Below, in pieces: positions 17,574 to 26,396 of a DNA stretch of 64,000 nucleotides. The position numbers were made by a program, and so were the translations under genes. Location: the NCBI RefSeq assembly GCF_025145645.1, contig NZ_CP102252.1, forward strand, positions 2,232,001 to 2,296,000, read 5' to 3'. Source of the DNA: Alistipes senegalensis JC50. GTDB lineage: Bacteria; Bacteroidota; Bacteroidia; Bacteroidales; Rikenellaceae. The number at the start of each line of letters is the position of its first letter. The stretch's first letter is position 1. The notes beneath the pieces are model-generated. The model saw only the letters and a list, made by a program, of their open reading frames with translations. It made no database searches and had not been told where the DNA came from.

Positions 17574-17728
17574 AAAAAAAAGGCGTGAGCGAATTTTCCC
17601 GAATCCACTCACGAGGTATTAGGCGACCCACCAAGTAGAATTACGGACAAATGCTCACGCTGAAAAACAGCGAGAGCACCAACCTTAATCTCTTACTTGG
17701 TTACGAAAGTGCCTAATTTTCGTGAGTA
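17574..17728 (-). ncRNA. Structured leader RNA or small RNA with mutually exclusive terminator
   Basis: Read on the minus strand, three nested perfect helices form a rod: ACTCACGA..ATTAGGC with GCCTAAT..TCGTGAGT (closing stem), ACCAAGTA with TACTTGGT, and the apical GCTC.CGCTG/CAGCG.GAGC hairpin. Directly behind, CGTGAG (part of the closing stem) can instead pair with CTCACG just before eight T residues (17574-17581), making a terminator. The rod and terminator therefore exclude each other, as in riboswitch expression platforms. The YccF-domain gene starts about 34 bases later. The helices are Watson-Crick, so the plus strand would fold too, and a 6S-like free RNA is an alternative. I do not recognise a known family. 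It fills most of the 347-base gap. Confidence 0.55.
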
Positions 17729-17791
17729 AGAAAAAAGCCGATGCGCTTTTTTATCGTTCGTATGTCGGCGGCCCTCGCAGACCGCACGTCG

Positions 17792-17799
17792 CAAAGATA
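17792..17799 (-). promoter_or_regulatory. Possible promoter of the structured leader
   Basis: TATCTTTG on the minus strand fits the -7 consensus and would start transcription near 17785, about 57 bases before the rod. No clear TTTG at -33 is seen. A short A6/T6-flanked hairpin (17731-17752) lies between. Confidence 0.4.
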
Positions 17800-17834
17800 G
17801 GAAAATCAATCAGAATTCGTGCAGCGATCCGGAT

Positions 17835-17874
17835 AAAAAAATCGGGCCCCGGCGAACAATCGTGCCGGGGCCCG
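17835..17874 (-). terminator. Rho-independent terminator of the nucleoside kinase gene
   Basis: An 11-bp GC-rich stem (CGGGCCCCGGC with GCCGGGGCCCG) is followed on the minus strand by seven T residues (17835-17841). Confidence 0.88.
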
Positions 17875-17887
17875 TTCCGTGCGGGGG

Positions 17888-19558
17888 TCAGTACTGAAAA
17901 CTGCTGCCTCCGATGAACTCGCGCAGGATCGACGTGGGCGGGATTTCGTCGGGCGGGATGGGGATGAAATTGTCGAGGAATTTGAGCATCCGCTGCGCCT
18001 CGTCGTACTCGGGGACCGTGTCGGGGACTTCGCGCAGGATCTTTTCGGCGAAGGGCCGCAGCACCGAAATCTCGTAGAAGAGCGACGAATTGAGCATCAC
18101 GTCGGCGTTTTCCTGATAGGGGAAGATGTGCTTCTCCTCGCCGCGGCGCACCGAGGCCCAGCGCGAGAGCGTCGAGAGCGCGTCTGCGCCCCGCTGGCGG
18201 TAGTCACGCGTCAGGCGGCGTAGCAGGCGGTTGTCGGTCGTGGCGATGCGCGAAAGGTTGTCCATTGCCACCGACGTGAAGCACGAGATGTAGATGCGGA
18301 ATTTCTGCGAGTCGGGGATCGAGGGCGTCAGCCGCGGATTCAGTCCGTGGATGCCCTCGATGATGAGGATCGAACGCTCGTCGAGCGTCAGCGGGTTGTC
18401 GTGCTGCATGCGGCGTCCCGTGATGAAGTCGTAGCGCGGAATATCGACGCTCTCGCCCCGGATCAGCCGCCGCAGGTGGTCGTTGAACAGTTCGAGGTCG
18501 ATGGCTTCGAGCGCCTCGTAGTCATAGTCGCCGTTCTCGTCGAGCGGGGTCTTCTCACGATCGACGAAGTAGTCGTCGAGCGAGATCATCACCGGGCGCA
18601 GCCCCAGCACACCGAGCTGTATGCCCAGCCGCTTGGCCGAGGTGGTCTTGCCGCTCGACGAGGGGCCCGAGATGAGCACCATGCGGATGCCGCGGCTGAC
18701 GACGGCGTCGTAGATGGTGTCGGCGACCCAGGCGAATTTGCGTTCGTGGAACGCCTCGGCGAGTTTGATCATGCCCCCGGCGTCGCCCGCGAGAGTACGG
18801 GCGTTGACCGCGCCGATCGTCGGCACGCCCATCAGCGCCACCCACGACTGGTACTCCTGGAAGATGCCGAACATCTTCTCCTGCTGGACGTTTCTGTGGA
18901 GCGTATCGGGGGCTGTGCGCAGCGGCAGGGCGAGGTAGAAGCCGTTGTAGTAGGGCTGGATGTCGAAGAGCGTGACGTAGCCCGTCGATGGGGCCAGCGA
19001 GCCGTAGAAGTAGCCCACCGTGTCGCCGAGCGTGTAGAGCTGGCTGTAAAGCCGCGGGCGGGTGTCCAGCAGGGCCACCTTGTCGGTGAAGCCCTCCTCG
19101 GCATAGCGCGCCCGGACCTCGGTCGTGAGCATCCGCTCGCGGGTGATGGGCAGGTTGCGCACGGAGAGTTCGCGCATGCGGCCCTGCAACCGCGCGGCAT
19201 CGTCGGCCGTGAATTCGTCGATGCCGTCGATCTCGCAGTAGAAGCCGCTGTGTCCCAGCGAGTGCCGGATGTGGAGCGTCTGCCCGGGGTAGAGGTCCCG
19301 GACCGCCTTTTGCAGCAGGAACCACGCCGTGCGCTGGTAGACCCGGATGCCGGCGAACGAGGTGACATCGACGAAACGGATCGTGACGGGGGCATATATC
19401 TTGTAACTGAGTTCTTTGAGGCGGTTGTTGACGAAGGCCGCGAGGAACGGATAGCGTCCGGGCGTCAGGCGTTTGGCGACCTCCGAGAGCGGGGTGCCCA
19501 TCGGTACGTCGATCTCGGTGCCGAGGTTTTCACAGATGACTTTGATGATGTCGGTCAT
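17888..19558 (-). CDS. Uridine-kinase-like nucleoside kinase with TGS/ThrRS-like N-terminus
   Basis: Product of 556 aa. The N-terminal half resembles the TGS and second domain of threonyl-tRNA synthetase (EIDVPMGTPLSEVAKRL; GHSGFYCEIDG). The C-terminal half is a P-loop phosphoribulokinase/uridine-kinase domain with GPSSSGKTT at residues 298-306, SLDDYFVDREKTP, and IIEGIHGLNPRLT. This fusion is common in Bacteroidetes and Firmicutes and is usually annotated as nucleoside kinase; its substrate has not been settled from sequence, with uridine/cytidine the best guess. It is transcribed alone. Confidence 0.85.
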   Translation of the reverse strand: MTDIIKVICENLGTEIDVPMGTPLSEVAKRLTPGRYPFLAAFVNNRLKELSYKIYAPVTIRFVDVTSFAGIRVYQRTAWFLLQKAVRDLYPGQTLHIRHSLGHSGFYCEIDGIDEFTADDAARLQGRMRELSVRNLPITRERMLTTEVRARYAEEGFTDKVALLDTRPRLYSQLYTLGDTVGYFYGSLAPSTGYVTLFDIQPYYNGFYLALPLRTAPDTLHRNVQQEKMFGIFQEYQSWVALMGVPTIGAVNARTLAGDAGGMIKLAEAFHERKFAWVADTIYDAVVSRGIRMVLISGPSSSGKTTSAKRLGIQLGVLGLRPVMISLDDYFVDREKTPLDENGDYDYEALEAIDLELFNDHLRRLIRGESVDIPRYDFITGRRMQHDNPLTLDERSILIIEGIHGLNPRLTPSIPDSQKFRIYISCFTSVAMDNLSRIATTDNRLLRRLTRDYRQRGADALSTLSRWASVRRGEEKHIFPYQENADVMLNSSLFYEISVLRPFAEKILREVPDTVPEYDEAQRMLKFLDNFIPIPPDEIPPTSILREFIGGSSFQY

Positions 19559-19585
19559 AGAATAGTTTTTACGGAATAACGTATG

Positions 19586-19617
19586 TAAAGATAGGAATTA
19601 TTTGTACTTTTGACAAA
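19586..19617 (-). promoter_or_regulatory. Promoter of the nucleoside kinase gene
   Basis: Minus-strand TTTG (19614-19617), a 20-base spacer and TATCTTTA (19586-19593), one mismatch from consensus. On the plus strand TACTTTTG (19605-19612) may serve the divergent 5'-nucleotidase gene, so the two promoters overlap. Confidence 0.55.
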
Positions 19618-19628
19618 TATTCGTCCAA

Positions 19629-21074
19629 ATGAAAAACAGTGTCAACCATATGAAAAAAATGTTTCGGACGCTTCTGATCGCCGCTGCGGCGGTCGCTGCG
19701 GCCTGCGCTCCCCGCGAGCGGACCCTCGTGCTGCTTTCGACGAACGACATGCACGCCAAGATTCAGAATTTCCCGCGGCTGGCGGCGGCCGTCGGGGCCT
19801 GCCGCGATACGGCGCAGCTGGTGGTGCTGGTCGATGCCGGAGACCGCTGGACCGGCAACGCCTATGTGGACATGGCGGCCGCGCCCGGAATGCCGATGAT
19901 CGCCCTGATGAACCGCCTGGGCTACGATGTGGCGACGCTCGGAAACCACGAATTCGACCACGGGCAGGCGTTTCTGGGCCGCATGATCGACAGCATGGAT
20001 TTCGAGGTCGTCTGCGCCAACGTGGTGAGCGACACGTGCACTTTCCCGCAGTTGTCGCCCTACGTCGTGATCGAGGAGGGCGGCCTCCGCATCGGGTTCG
20101 TCGGCGTGGTGACCAACTACGAGGGCCCCGGGCATCCCGCGGGCAATGCCGCGTGTTTCAAGGGGCTGGAGTTTCCCGATCCGCAGCTGATGGCGGCGAA
20201 GTATGCCGCCGAACTGCGTCCGAAGGTGGACGTGCTGGTGCTGATCTCGCACATGGGCGACGACCGAGACCGGGAGCTGCTCGAAACGGAGACGCTGTAC
20301 GACGTGGTGGTCAGCGGGCACACCCATGTGGAGGTCGATTCACTGGTGAACGGCACGATGCTGACGCAGACCGGCAAGTATCTGAAAAATATCGGCGTTA
20401 CGGAGATCAGGCTCCGGGGCCGGAAGATCGAAAGCATCGAATCCCGGCTGGTGCCGCTGGAGGGCTATGCCCCCGATCCCGTCTATCAGGCCGAGGTGGA
20501 CCGCTACTACGCCGATCCCGGGCTGAACAAACCCGTGGGAGCATTCGCCGCGACGGCCGACAAGTGGGGTCTCGCCAACTGGATGGCCGAATCGGTGGCC
20601 GACGAGACCGATGCCGACATCGGATTCTACCACATCGGCGGCGTGCGTCTCGACTCGATTCCGGCGGGCGATGTCGGTGCGGCGAGAATCTATGATCTGG
20701 AGCCCTTCGGCACGGAGATCGCCCTGATGCGGATGACCCCGGCCGACATGCGCCGGATGATCGTTTCGAAGTACAACGACGAGGAGAACCGCAAGGAGGC
20801 CCACCGCATCGACCTGATCTCGACGACCCCCTATGTCATCGTGACCGACGCGCAGGACAACGCCCTCGACGTGCGTTTTCCGAAGCTGCGCGAGGGCAGG
20901 ACCTACGAAGTCGCCGTCAGCGATTACGTGTTCAAGAACTACAAGGATCTGAACTACTCCGACGGGAAGATCTCCGGCATAGCGGTCGCCGGCGTGCTGC
21001 TCGAAGAGCTCGGCGACGACACGCCGCTGACCCCCGACAACAAGCCGCGGCAGGAGATCAGGAGAGGGCTATGA
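19629..21074 (+). CDS. 5'-nucleotidase/UshA-type metallophosphatase lipoprotein
   Basis: Product of 481 aa, predicted lipoprotein: hydrophobic LLIAAAAVAAAC with the lipobox Cys at residue 26. The metallophosphatase domain shows STNDMHAKI, VDAGDRWTGN, LGNHEFDHG and SHMGDDRD plus SGHTHVE, the full set of dinuclear-metal motifs. The C-terminal 5'-nucleotidase domain follows (ADIGFYHIGGVRLDSIPAGDV, YDLEPFGTEIALMRMT). It likely removes phosphate from extracytoplasmic nucleotides for salvage. Many Bacteroidetes split these two domains into adjacent genes; here they are one chain. A second ATG at 19650 gives a more typical signal peptide and is equally possible. Confidence 0.88.
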   Translation: MKNSVNHMKKMFRTLLIAAAAVAAACAPRERTLVLLSTNDMHAKIQNFPRLAAAVGACRDTAQLVVLVDAGDRWTGNAYVDMAAAPGMPMIALMNRLGYDVATLGNHEFDHGQAFLGRMIDSMDFEVVCANVVSDTCTFPQLSPYVVIEEGGLRIGFVGVVTNYEGPGHPAGNAACFKGLEFPDPQLMAAKYAAELRPKVDVLVLISHMGDDRDRELLETETLYDVVVSGHTHVEVDSLVNGTMLTQTGKYLKNIGVTEIRLRGRKIESIESRLVPLEGYAPDPVYQAEVDRYYADPGLNKPVGAFAATADKWGLANWMAESVADETDADIGFYHIGGVRLDSIPAGDVGAARIYDLEPFGTEIALMRMTPADMRRMIVSKYNDEENRKEAHRIDLISTTPYVIVTDAQDNALDVRFPKLREGRTYEVAVSDYVFKNYKDLNYSDGKISGIAVAGVLLEELGDDTPLTPDNKPRQEIRRGL

Positions 21075-21138
21075 TTCGCAATTCGCAATTTGATGGAGCC
21101 GTTCCCGGCAGCAAACTGAATAATTGTGAATTATGGAT

Positions 21139-21169
21139 TTTGAATTGTGCATTTAATGTGCTATCTTTG
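21139..21169 (+). promoter_or_regulatory. Promoter of rpsA
   Basis: TTTG (21139-21142), 19 bases, TATCTTTG (21162-21169): a perfect consensus match. The leader is about 90 bases. Confidence 0.85.
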
Positions 21170-21263
21170 CAGTCCCGTATGCGCGCACGTAGCGCGCAGG
21201 CGAGGGCTATAACTTTCAATATTAACCAATTAACGAGCGATTGTATCGCAATCATTTCCGCAA

Positions 21264-23099
21264 ATGGAAGAAGTAAAGAACGTAGTCGCAAACGAGAATT
21301 TCGACTGGAATGCGTTTGAAAACGACCTGGGCGTTTACGACCAGGACAAAACCCAGATCACCGAGGCGTATGACAAGACGCTGTCGAACGTCAACGTCGG
21401 CGAAGTGGTCGAAGGTACCGTAACCGCCATCACCAAGCGCGAGGTTCTGGTGAACATCGGCTACAAGAGCGAGGGTGTCATCTCCATCTCGGAGTTCCGC
21501 TACAACCCCGATCTGAAAGTGGGCGACAAGATCGAAGTCTATGTCGAGTCGGCCGAGGACAAGAACGGACAGCTGGCCCTTTCGCACAAGAAGGCCCGTC
21601 AGCTCAAGAGCTGGGATCGTGTCAACGAGGCTCTGGAGAAGGACGAGATCATCAAGGGTTACATCAAGTGCCGCACGAAGGGCGGTATGATCGTCGATGT
21701 GTTCGGCATCGAGGCGTTCCTGCCCGGCTCGCAGATCGACGTGAAGCCCATCCGCGACTATGACGTATACGTTGACAAGACCATGGAGTTCAAGGTCGTG
21801 AAGATCAACCAGGAGTTCCGCAACGTGGTCGTTTCGCACAAGGCCCTCATCGAGGCCGAGCTCGAAGCTCAGAAGCAGGTCATCATGTCCAAGCTGGAGA
21901 AGGGCCAGATCCTCGAGGGAACCGTCAAGAACATCACCTCCTACGGCGTATTCGTCGATCTGGGCGGCGTGGACGGTCTGATCCACATCACCGACCTCTC
22001 GTGGGGTCGTGTGAACCACCCCGAGGAGATCGTGGCGCTCGATCAGAAGATCAACGTCGTGATCCTCGACTTCGACGAGGCCAAGAAGCGCATCGCCCTG
22101 GGTCTGAAGCAGCTCACCCCGCATCCGTGGGAGGCGCTCGACCAGAACCTCAAGGTCGGCGACAAGGTCAAGGGCCGCGTGGTCGTCATGGCCGATTACG
22201 GTGCCTTCGTGGAGATCGCTCCCGGCGTGGAGGGACTGATCCACGTGTCGGAGATGTCGTGGAGCCAGCACCTGCGTTCGGCTCAGGAGTTCATGAAGGT
22301 CGGCGACGAGGTCGAGGCCGTCATCCTGACCCTCGACCGCGAGGAGCGCAAGATGTCGCTCGGCATCAAGCAGCTCACGCCCGATCCCTGGGAGAACATC
22401 GAGACCAAGTATCCCGTAGGTACGAAGACCACCGCCAAGGTGCGTAACTTCACGAACTTCGGCGTATTCGTCGAGATCGAGGAGGGCATCGACGGCCTGA
22501 TCCACATTTCGGACCTCAGCTGGACCAAGAAGGTGAAGCATCCCGGCGAGTTCACGTCGGTAGGCGCCGATATCGAGGTCGTGGTGCTGGAGATCGACAA
22601 GGAGAACCGCCGTCTGTCGCTGGGCCACAAGCAGCTCGAGGAGAACCCCTGGAACGAGTTCGAGAATCAGTACTCCGTAGACAGCGTTCACGAGGGTACG
22701 GTGACCGAGCTGACGGACAAGGGCGCCGTGGTCGCTCTGGGCGAGAACATCGAGGGCTTCTGCCCCGCACGCCAGCTGGTGAAAGAGGACGGCACGACTC
22801 CGAAGGTGGGCGACAAGCTCGACTTCAAGGTGATCGAGTTCTCGAAGGCCACCAAGCGCATCACCCTCTCGCACCTGCGCACCTACGACGAAGCCCGTAA
22901 GGAGGCGTTCGCTGCCGAGAAGGCCGAGAAGCGCGCCGCTGCCGACGCTACGAAATCGACCGTGAAGAAGATCAACGCTTCGGTCGAGAAGACGACGCTC
23001 GGCGACATCGCCGGACTGGCCGCTCTGAAGAGCGCTATGGAGGCTGCCGAGGCCAAGTCGGCCAAGAAAGCCGCTGCCAAGAAAGAGGGCGAGGAGTAA
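21264..23099 (+). CDS. rpsA: 30S ribosomal protein S1
   Basis: S1 binds mRNA on the 30S subunit and helps unfold and place leaders. The 611-residue product contains repeated S1 (OB-fold) domains, each with a VGEVVEGTV-like strand, a Y/FGVFV strand and a GLIHISDLSW-like strand; examples are at GQILEGTVKNITSYGVFVDL and VKGRVVVMADYGAFVEI. Six domains can be counted, the fifth and sixth being less conserved. The C-terminus is Ala/Lys/Glu-rich (AEKAEKRAAADATKS, KSAKKAAAKKEGEE). It stands alone with its own promoter and terminator. Confidence 0.96.
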   Translation: MEEVKNVVANENFDWNAFENDLGVYDQDKTQITEAYDKTLSNVNVGEVVEGTVTAITKREVLVNIGYKSEGVISISEFRYNPDLKVGDKIEVYVESAEDKNGQLALSHKKARQLKSWDRVNEALEKDEIIKGYIKCRTKGGMIVDVFGIEAFLPGSQIDVKPIRDYDVYVDKTMEFKVVKINQEFRNVVVSHKALIEAELEAQKQVIMSKLEKGQILEGTVKNITSYGVFVDLGGVDGLIHITDLSWGRVNHPEEIVALDQKINVVILDFDEAKKRIALGLKQLTPHPWEALDQNLKVGDKVKGRVVVMADYGAFVEIAPGVEGLIHVSEMSWSQHLRSAQEFMKVGDEVEAVILTLDREERKMSLGIKQLTPDPWENIETKYPVGTKTTAKVRNFTNFGVFVEIEEGIDGLIHISDLSWTKKVKHPGEFTSVGADIEVVVLEIDKENRRLSLGHKQLEENPWNEFENQYSVDSVHEGTVTELTDKGAVVALGENIEGFCPARQLVKEDGTTPKVGDKLDFKVIEFSKATKRITLSHLRTYDEARKEAFAAEKAEKRAAADATKSTVKKINASVEKTTLGDIAGLAALKSAMEAAEAKSAKKAAAKKEGEE

Positions 23100-23151
23100 T
23101 CCCCGCATCCGGGGCGGGGAGGGCGCAACTTCCCGTATCCCGATAACCGGA

Positions 23152-23183
23152 CCCCCGCACGAATTTCGTGCGGGGGTTTTTTT
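23152..23183 (+). terminator. Rho-independent terminator of rpsA
   Basis: An 11-bp stem (CCCCCGCACGA with TCGTGCGGGGG) and seven T residues. Confidence 0.92.
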
Positions 23184-23212
23184 GGCCGTCAGGCAATAAG
23201 TCGGTATATTTG
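23181..23212 (+). promoter_or_regulatory. Promoter of the DKNYY protein gene
   Basis: TTTG (23181-23184), 20 bases, TATATTTG (23205-23212). The -33 box overlaps the end of the rpsA terminator T run, the same arrangement as at gcvP. Confidence 0.8.
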
Positions 23213-23241
23213 AGGGTTCTTAGAATAAAGGTTCGAATGCG

Positions 23242-23799
23242 ATGAAGAGATTCGTTTTGTTTTTGTGGATCGCCATTGCCACTGTTCCGAGCGGCTCGTG
23301 GGGCGTCGTGCGTGCGGCTGGGGCCGATGTGGTGCAGCGGGGACCCGAACGGCGTCACCGCGGGTATGTGAAAGACGACTGGTCGGTCTGGTATCGGGGC
23401 CGCAAGGTCGAAGGCGCCGTGGCTTCGTCGTTCTCCGACCTCGGCGGGGGCTACGGCAAGGATGCCTGGACGGTCTTTTACGGCGGCCGGAAGATGGAGG
23501 GGGCTGCCGCATCGTCGTTCGCCGTGCTCGGCGGCGGGTACGGCAAAGACTCCTGGTCGGTCTGGTTCCGGGGCTGCAAGATCGAGGGGTTGTCGGCCTC
23601 GTCGTTCTCCGCTCTGGGCGACGGCTACGGCAAGGACCCCTGGAAGGTGGTTTTCGAAGGCCGCACGGTGAAGGACGCCGCGGCCTCGTCGTTCGAAAGT
23701 CTCGGCAGAGGCTATGCGAAGGATGCGTGGAGGGTCTATTACCGGGGCGAGGCGATTCCGGGAGTGTCGCCGAGGTCGTTCAAGATGCCGCGGCGGTAG
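23242..23799 (+). CDS. Exported DKNYY-repeat protein
   Basis: Product of 185 aa with a signal peptide (FVLFLWIAIATVPSGSWGVVRA) and then five imperfect repeats of about 32 residues of the form Y.KD.W.VWYRG.K.EG..ASSF..LG.GY. This is the DKNYY family, short-repeat envelope proteins with no known biochemical role. The repeats run nearly to the C-terminus, so the mature protein is little else. It may share a transcript with the EamA gene 112 bases downstream; no terminator is obvious between them. Confidence 0.75.
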   Translation: MKRFVLFLWIAIATVPSGSWGVVRAAGADVVQRGPERRHRGYVKDDWSVWYRGRKVEGAVASSFSDLGGGYGKDAWTVFYGGRKMEGAAASSFAVLGGGYGKDSWSVWFRGCKIEGLSASSFSALGDGYGKDPWKVVFEGRTVKDAAASSFESLGRGYAKDAWRVYYRGEAIPGVSPRSFKMPRR

Positions 23800-23911
23800 G
23801 ATTTTCCGGCCGTTTTCCGCCTGTTTTCCGATCGAAGGCTTTCCCCGCGGGGATGGCCTTTTTTTCATCCGGGCATTGTTTTTGTCTTTTCCGGGTAAAA
23901 TTATCGGACGG

Positions 23912-24829
23912 ATGAACAGACTGAAACCCCATTTGGCCCTGTTGCTGTGCAACGTGCTCTGGGCTATGGACTACCCGTTTTATAACTATGTGCTGCCGCG
24001 CTACATTCACCCTATGGCGCTGGTCTCGGCATCGCTCGTGGCGACGGCTCTGCTGTCGCTCGTGCCCCTGCTGTGGCAGAAGGCCGAGAAGGTCGGCTGG
24101 GCCGACGGCCGCAAGCTGATCGGTGCCGGACTGCTGATCGGCGTGTTGCGCAAGGTCTTCATCATGTACGGACTGTCGATGACCTCGCCGATCGACGGTT
24201 CGATCATCGACACCATCGTGCCGCTGCTGGTGCTGGCGCTCTCGGTGGCGCTGGGGATGGACCGCTTCACGAAACTCAAAGTCGCGGGGCTGGTGCTCGG
24301 AATGGCGGGGGCCGTGGCGGTGGTGTTGTCGGGGGCCGCGTCGGCGCATGCGCACTCGCATCTGTGGGGCAACGTGATGATCTTCCTTTGCGCCTACGTC
24401 ACCTCGCTGTACATGGTGTGGTTCAAACGCCTGATCGCCAAATACCGCATCACGACCGTGCTGCGCTGGGTCTATTGCGCTGCGGCCGTCATGGCGCTGC
24501 CTATCGGCATCGGGCCCATTGTCCACACCGATTTCGCAGCCATCGCCCGTCATGCCCTCTTCCCGGCGCTGTTCGTGCTGATCGTGCCGACCTACCTGCC
24601 CAACCTGATGCTCAACTATGCGCTCAAAACCGTGCCGGCCACCGTGTCGAGCATCTACACCTATCTCCAACCCGTGCTGGCGATCGCCATTTCGATCGGG
24701 ATGGGGCTCGACAAACTCCATGCGGACACGGTGATCTTCGCGCTGGTGATCTTCGCGGGCGTGGGGCTGGTGCTCCGCTCCTACATCGTGAAGCCGAAGC
24801 ATCCCGCGGACTTAAAAAGCCAGTCTTAA
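23912..24829 (+). CDS. EamA/DMT-family transporter
   Basis: Integral membrane protein of 305 aa with about ten hydrophobic helices in two EamA halves (first half from LALLLCNVLWAMDYPFY, second from LWGNVMIFLCAYVTSLYMVW). The family exports metabolites or amino acids; the substrate cannot be predicted. The start MNRLKPHLALLL was chosen because it directly precedes the first helix; the frame is open 66 codons further upstream, overlapping the DKNYY gene. Confidence 0.87.
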   Translation: MNRLKPHLALLLCNVLWAMDYPFYNYVLPRYIHPMALVSASLVATALLSLVPLLWQKAEKVGWADGRKLIGAGLLIGVLRKVFIMYGLSMTSPIDGSIIDTIVPLLVLALSVALGMDRFTKLKVAGLVLGMAGAVAVVLSGAASAHAHSHLWGNVMIFLCAYVTSLYMVWFKRLIAKYRITTVLRWVYCAAAVMALPIGIGPIVHTDFAAIARHALFPALFVLIVPTYLPNLMLNYALKTVPATVSSIYTYLQPVLAIAISIGMGLDKLHADTVIFALVIFAGVGLVLRSYIVKPKHPADLKSQS

Positions 24830-24885
24830 AGGCTGCGGTAGCTGTTCTCGGGGCATAATTCCTGCCCCTCCCCCTCCCGCTAATC

Positions 24886-24920
24886 AAAAAAAGAGCTTTC
24901 CGAAACCGGAAAGCTCTTTT
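24886..24920. terminator. Bidirectional terminator between EamA gene and rplI
   Basis: Stem AAGAGCTTTCCG/CGGAAAGCTCTT with A7 before and T4 after, able to end both convergent transcripts. Confidence 0.85.
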
Positions 24921-24940
24921 CGTATGCGGTGCGTATCGCG

Positions 24941-25381
24941 TTACTCGGCAGCGGTGACCGAGAACTTGATCGTGGCCTTGACCTCCTTGTGCAGACGGGC
25001 CGTAGCCTCGAACTCGCCGACGGTCTTGATGGCATCGACGCTGATCTGCTTGCGGTCTACGGTGATGCCCTTGGCGGCGAGCGCCTCGGCGAGGTCCGTA
25101 GCGGTGACCGTACCGAAGAGTTTGCCCTCCTCGGCCTTCACGGCCAGCGACAGCGGCAGGTTGGCGATGGTCTCGGCCAGGGCCTGAGCGTCGGCCAGGA
25201 TCTTGGCGTCCTTGTGGGCACGCTGTTTCAGGTTCTCGGCGAGGACCTTCTTGGCGGAAGCCGTGGCGGCTTTGGCGTAGCCCTGGGGAATCAGGTAGTT
25301 GTTCGCATAACCGGGCTTCACGTTCACGATGTCGTTGGCGTAGCCCAGGTTCTCCATATCTTTGATCAGAATAACTTCCAT
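24941..25381 (-). CDS. rplI: 50S ribosomal protein L9
   Basis: L9 of 146 aa. The N-terminal signature MEVILIKDMENLGYANDIVNVKPGYANNYLIPQGYA is typical, followed by the long central helix and the C-domain (LFGTVTATDLAEALAAKG). Last gene of the conserved rpsF-rpsR-rplI operon; 18 bases separate it from rpsR. Confidence 0.97.
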   Translation of the reverse strand: MEVILIKDMENLGYANDIVNVKPGYANNYLIPQGYAKAATASAKKVLAENLKQRAHKDAKILADAQALAETIANLPLSLAVKAEEGKLFGTVTATDLAEALAAKGITVDRKQISVDAIKTVGEFEATARLHKEVKATIKFSVTAAE

Positions 25382-25399
25382 GTCTTGTCCTCCTTTTAA

Positions 25400-25678
25400 T
25401 TATTTCATGCAATCGGTTACGAAGGGCAGGATGGCGAGGTGGCGCGCACGTTTCACGGCCTGTGCGACCTTCTTCTGGAACTTCTGCGAAGTGCCCGTCA
25501 GACGGCGGGGAAGGATCTTGCCCTGCTCGTTGAGGAATTTCTTCAGGAACTCTCCGTCCTTATAGTCCACGTATTTGATGCCGAGCTTCTTGAAGCGGCA
25601 GTATTTCTTCTTTTTGACGTCTACCGATACCGGGTTCAGGTAGCGGATTTCCGACTGTGCTTTGTTGTCCTGTGCCAT
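25400..25678 (-). CDS. rpsR: 30S ribosomal protein S18
   Basis: S18 of 92 aa, with KKKYCRFKKLGIKYVDYKD and the conserved C-terminal LPRRLTGTSQKFQKKVAQAVKRARHLAILPF. It binds S6 on the platform of the 30S subunit. It lies between rpsF and rplI, three bases after rpsF. Confidence 0.97.
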   Translation of the reverse strand: MAQDNKAQSEIRYLNPVSVDVKKKKYCRFKKLGIKYVDYKDGEFLKKFLNEQGKILPRRLTGTSQKFQKKVAQAVKRARHLAILPFVTDCMK

Positions 25679-25681
25679 GGT

Positions 25682-26026
25682 TTACTCCTCCTGCTTGTTA
25701 GAAAGTTTTGCACGACGCTTCTCCGAATATTCCACGGCGTATTTGTCCTGCTTGAAAGTTAAGAAACGGATCACGCGCTCGTCGCGGCGGTACTGCGTTT
25801 CGAGCGTGTTGACGAGCGAGCCTTCGCCCGTGAACTCTACCAGGAAGTAGAAACCGGTGGTCTTCTTCTGAATAGGGTAGGCGAGCTTGCGAAGGCCCCA
25901 CGACTCCTTGTTCACGATCTGACCGCCGTTTTCGGTGATGACACCCTGGAATTTGTCAGCGACTTCCTGCACCTGTGCATCGGACAGAACCGGCGTGACA
26001 ATGAAAACGGTTTCGTAATTGTTCAT
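25682..26026 (-). CDS. rpsF: 30S ribosomal protein S6
   Basis: S6 of 114 aa: MNNYETVFIVTPVLSDAQV at the start, LRKLAYPIQKKTTGFYFLVEF in the middle, and RRDERVIRFLTFKQDKYAVEYSEKRR at the end. First gene of the operon; its leader is only about 30 bases, too short for a folded S6:S18-binding leader. Confidence 0.97.
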   Translation of the reverse strand: MNNYETVFIVTPVLSDAQVQEVADKFQGVITENGGQIVNKESWGLRKLAYPIQKKTTGFYFLVEFTGEGSLVNTLETQYRRDERVIRFLTFKQDKYAVEYSEKRRAKLSNKQEE

Positions 26027-26065
26027 AATGCTTTTAATTAGTTAATTAAATCCCCAAAGGGACCG

Positions 26066-26073
26066 CAAAGATA
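26066..26073 (-). promoter_or_regulatory. Promoter of rpsF-rpsR-rplI
   Basis: TATCTTTG on the minus strand; the -33 position is T-rich (TTTT) rather than TTTG. Confidence 0.6.
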
Positions 26074-26121
26074 CACATTTAAATTAAAAATGAAAAATTA
26101 AGAATTAAAAATTTATCAGTA

Positions 26122-26152
26122 TTTGGATTATCTCTGCTTTTTCCTATCTTTG
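26122..26152 (+). promoter_or_regulatory. Promoter with a long leader for the 26397 gene
   Basis: TTTG (26122-26125), 19 bases, TATCTTTG (26145-26152), an exact consensus. The predicted leader is about 238 bases. It contains a GC-rich hairpin (26253-26289: GCAGGC.CCCCGCA with TGCGGGG.GCCTGC) and a 21-codon ORF (26335-26400) whose TGA overlaps the ATG of the next gene. Confidence 0.75.
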
Positions 26153-26396
26153 TGGAACATACTGACAAACACGGAAAGTGTAAGTTTATTCCCGATAAGC
26201 GAACGTAGGAAATTCTCTTTGGCGAGGAATAGGCAGACTTCTTGCCGCTTACGCAGGCTCCCCGCAGGGCAGAACTGCGGGGGGCCTGCTCTCGACTGCG
26301 CTTCGGGCGGACTTCCGCAATTTGTTTCCTGAAAATGGTGCCGGATTATGGGATTTTGCGTATCTTACCGGCGAATTCAATCCCAACGCTGACCCG

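Noticed and set aside
24941..26026. S6:S18-binding leader RNA before rpsF
   Set aside because: The predicted leader is only about 30 bases, too short for the known motif.
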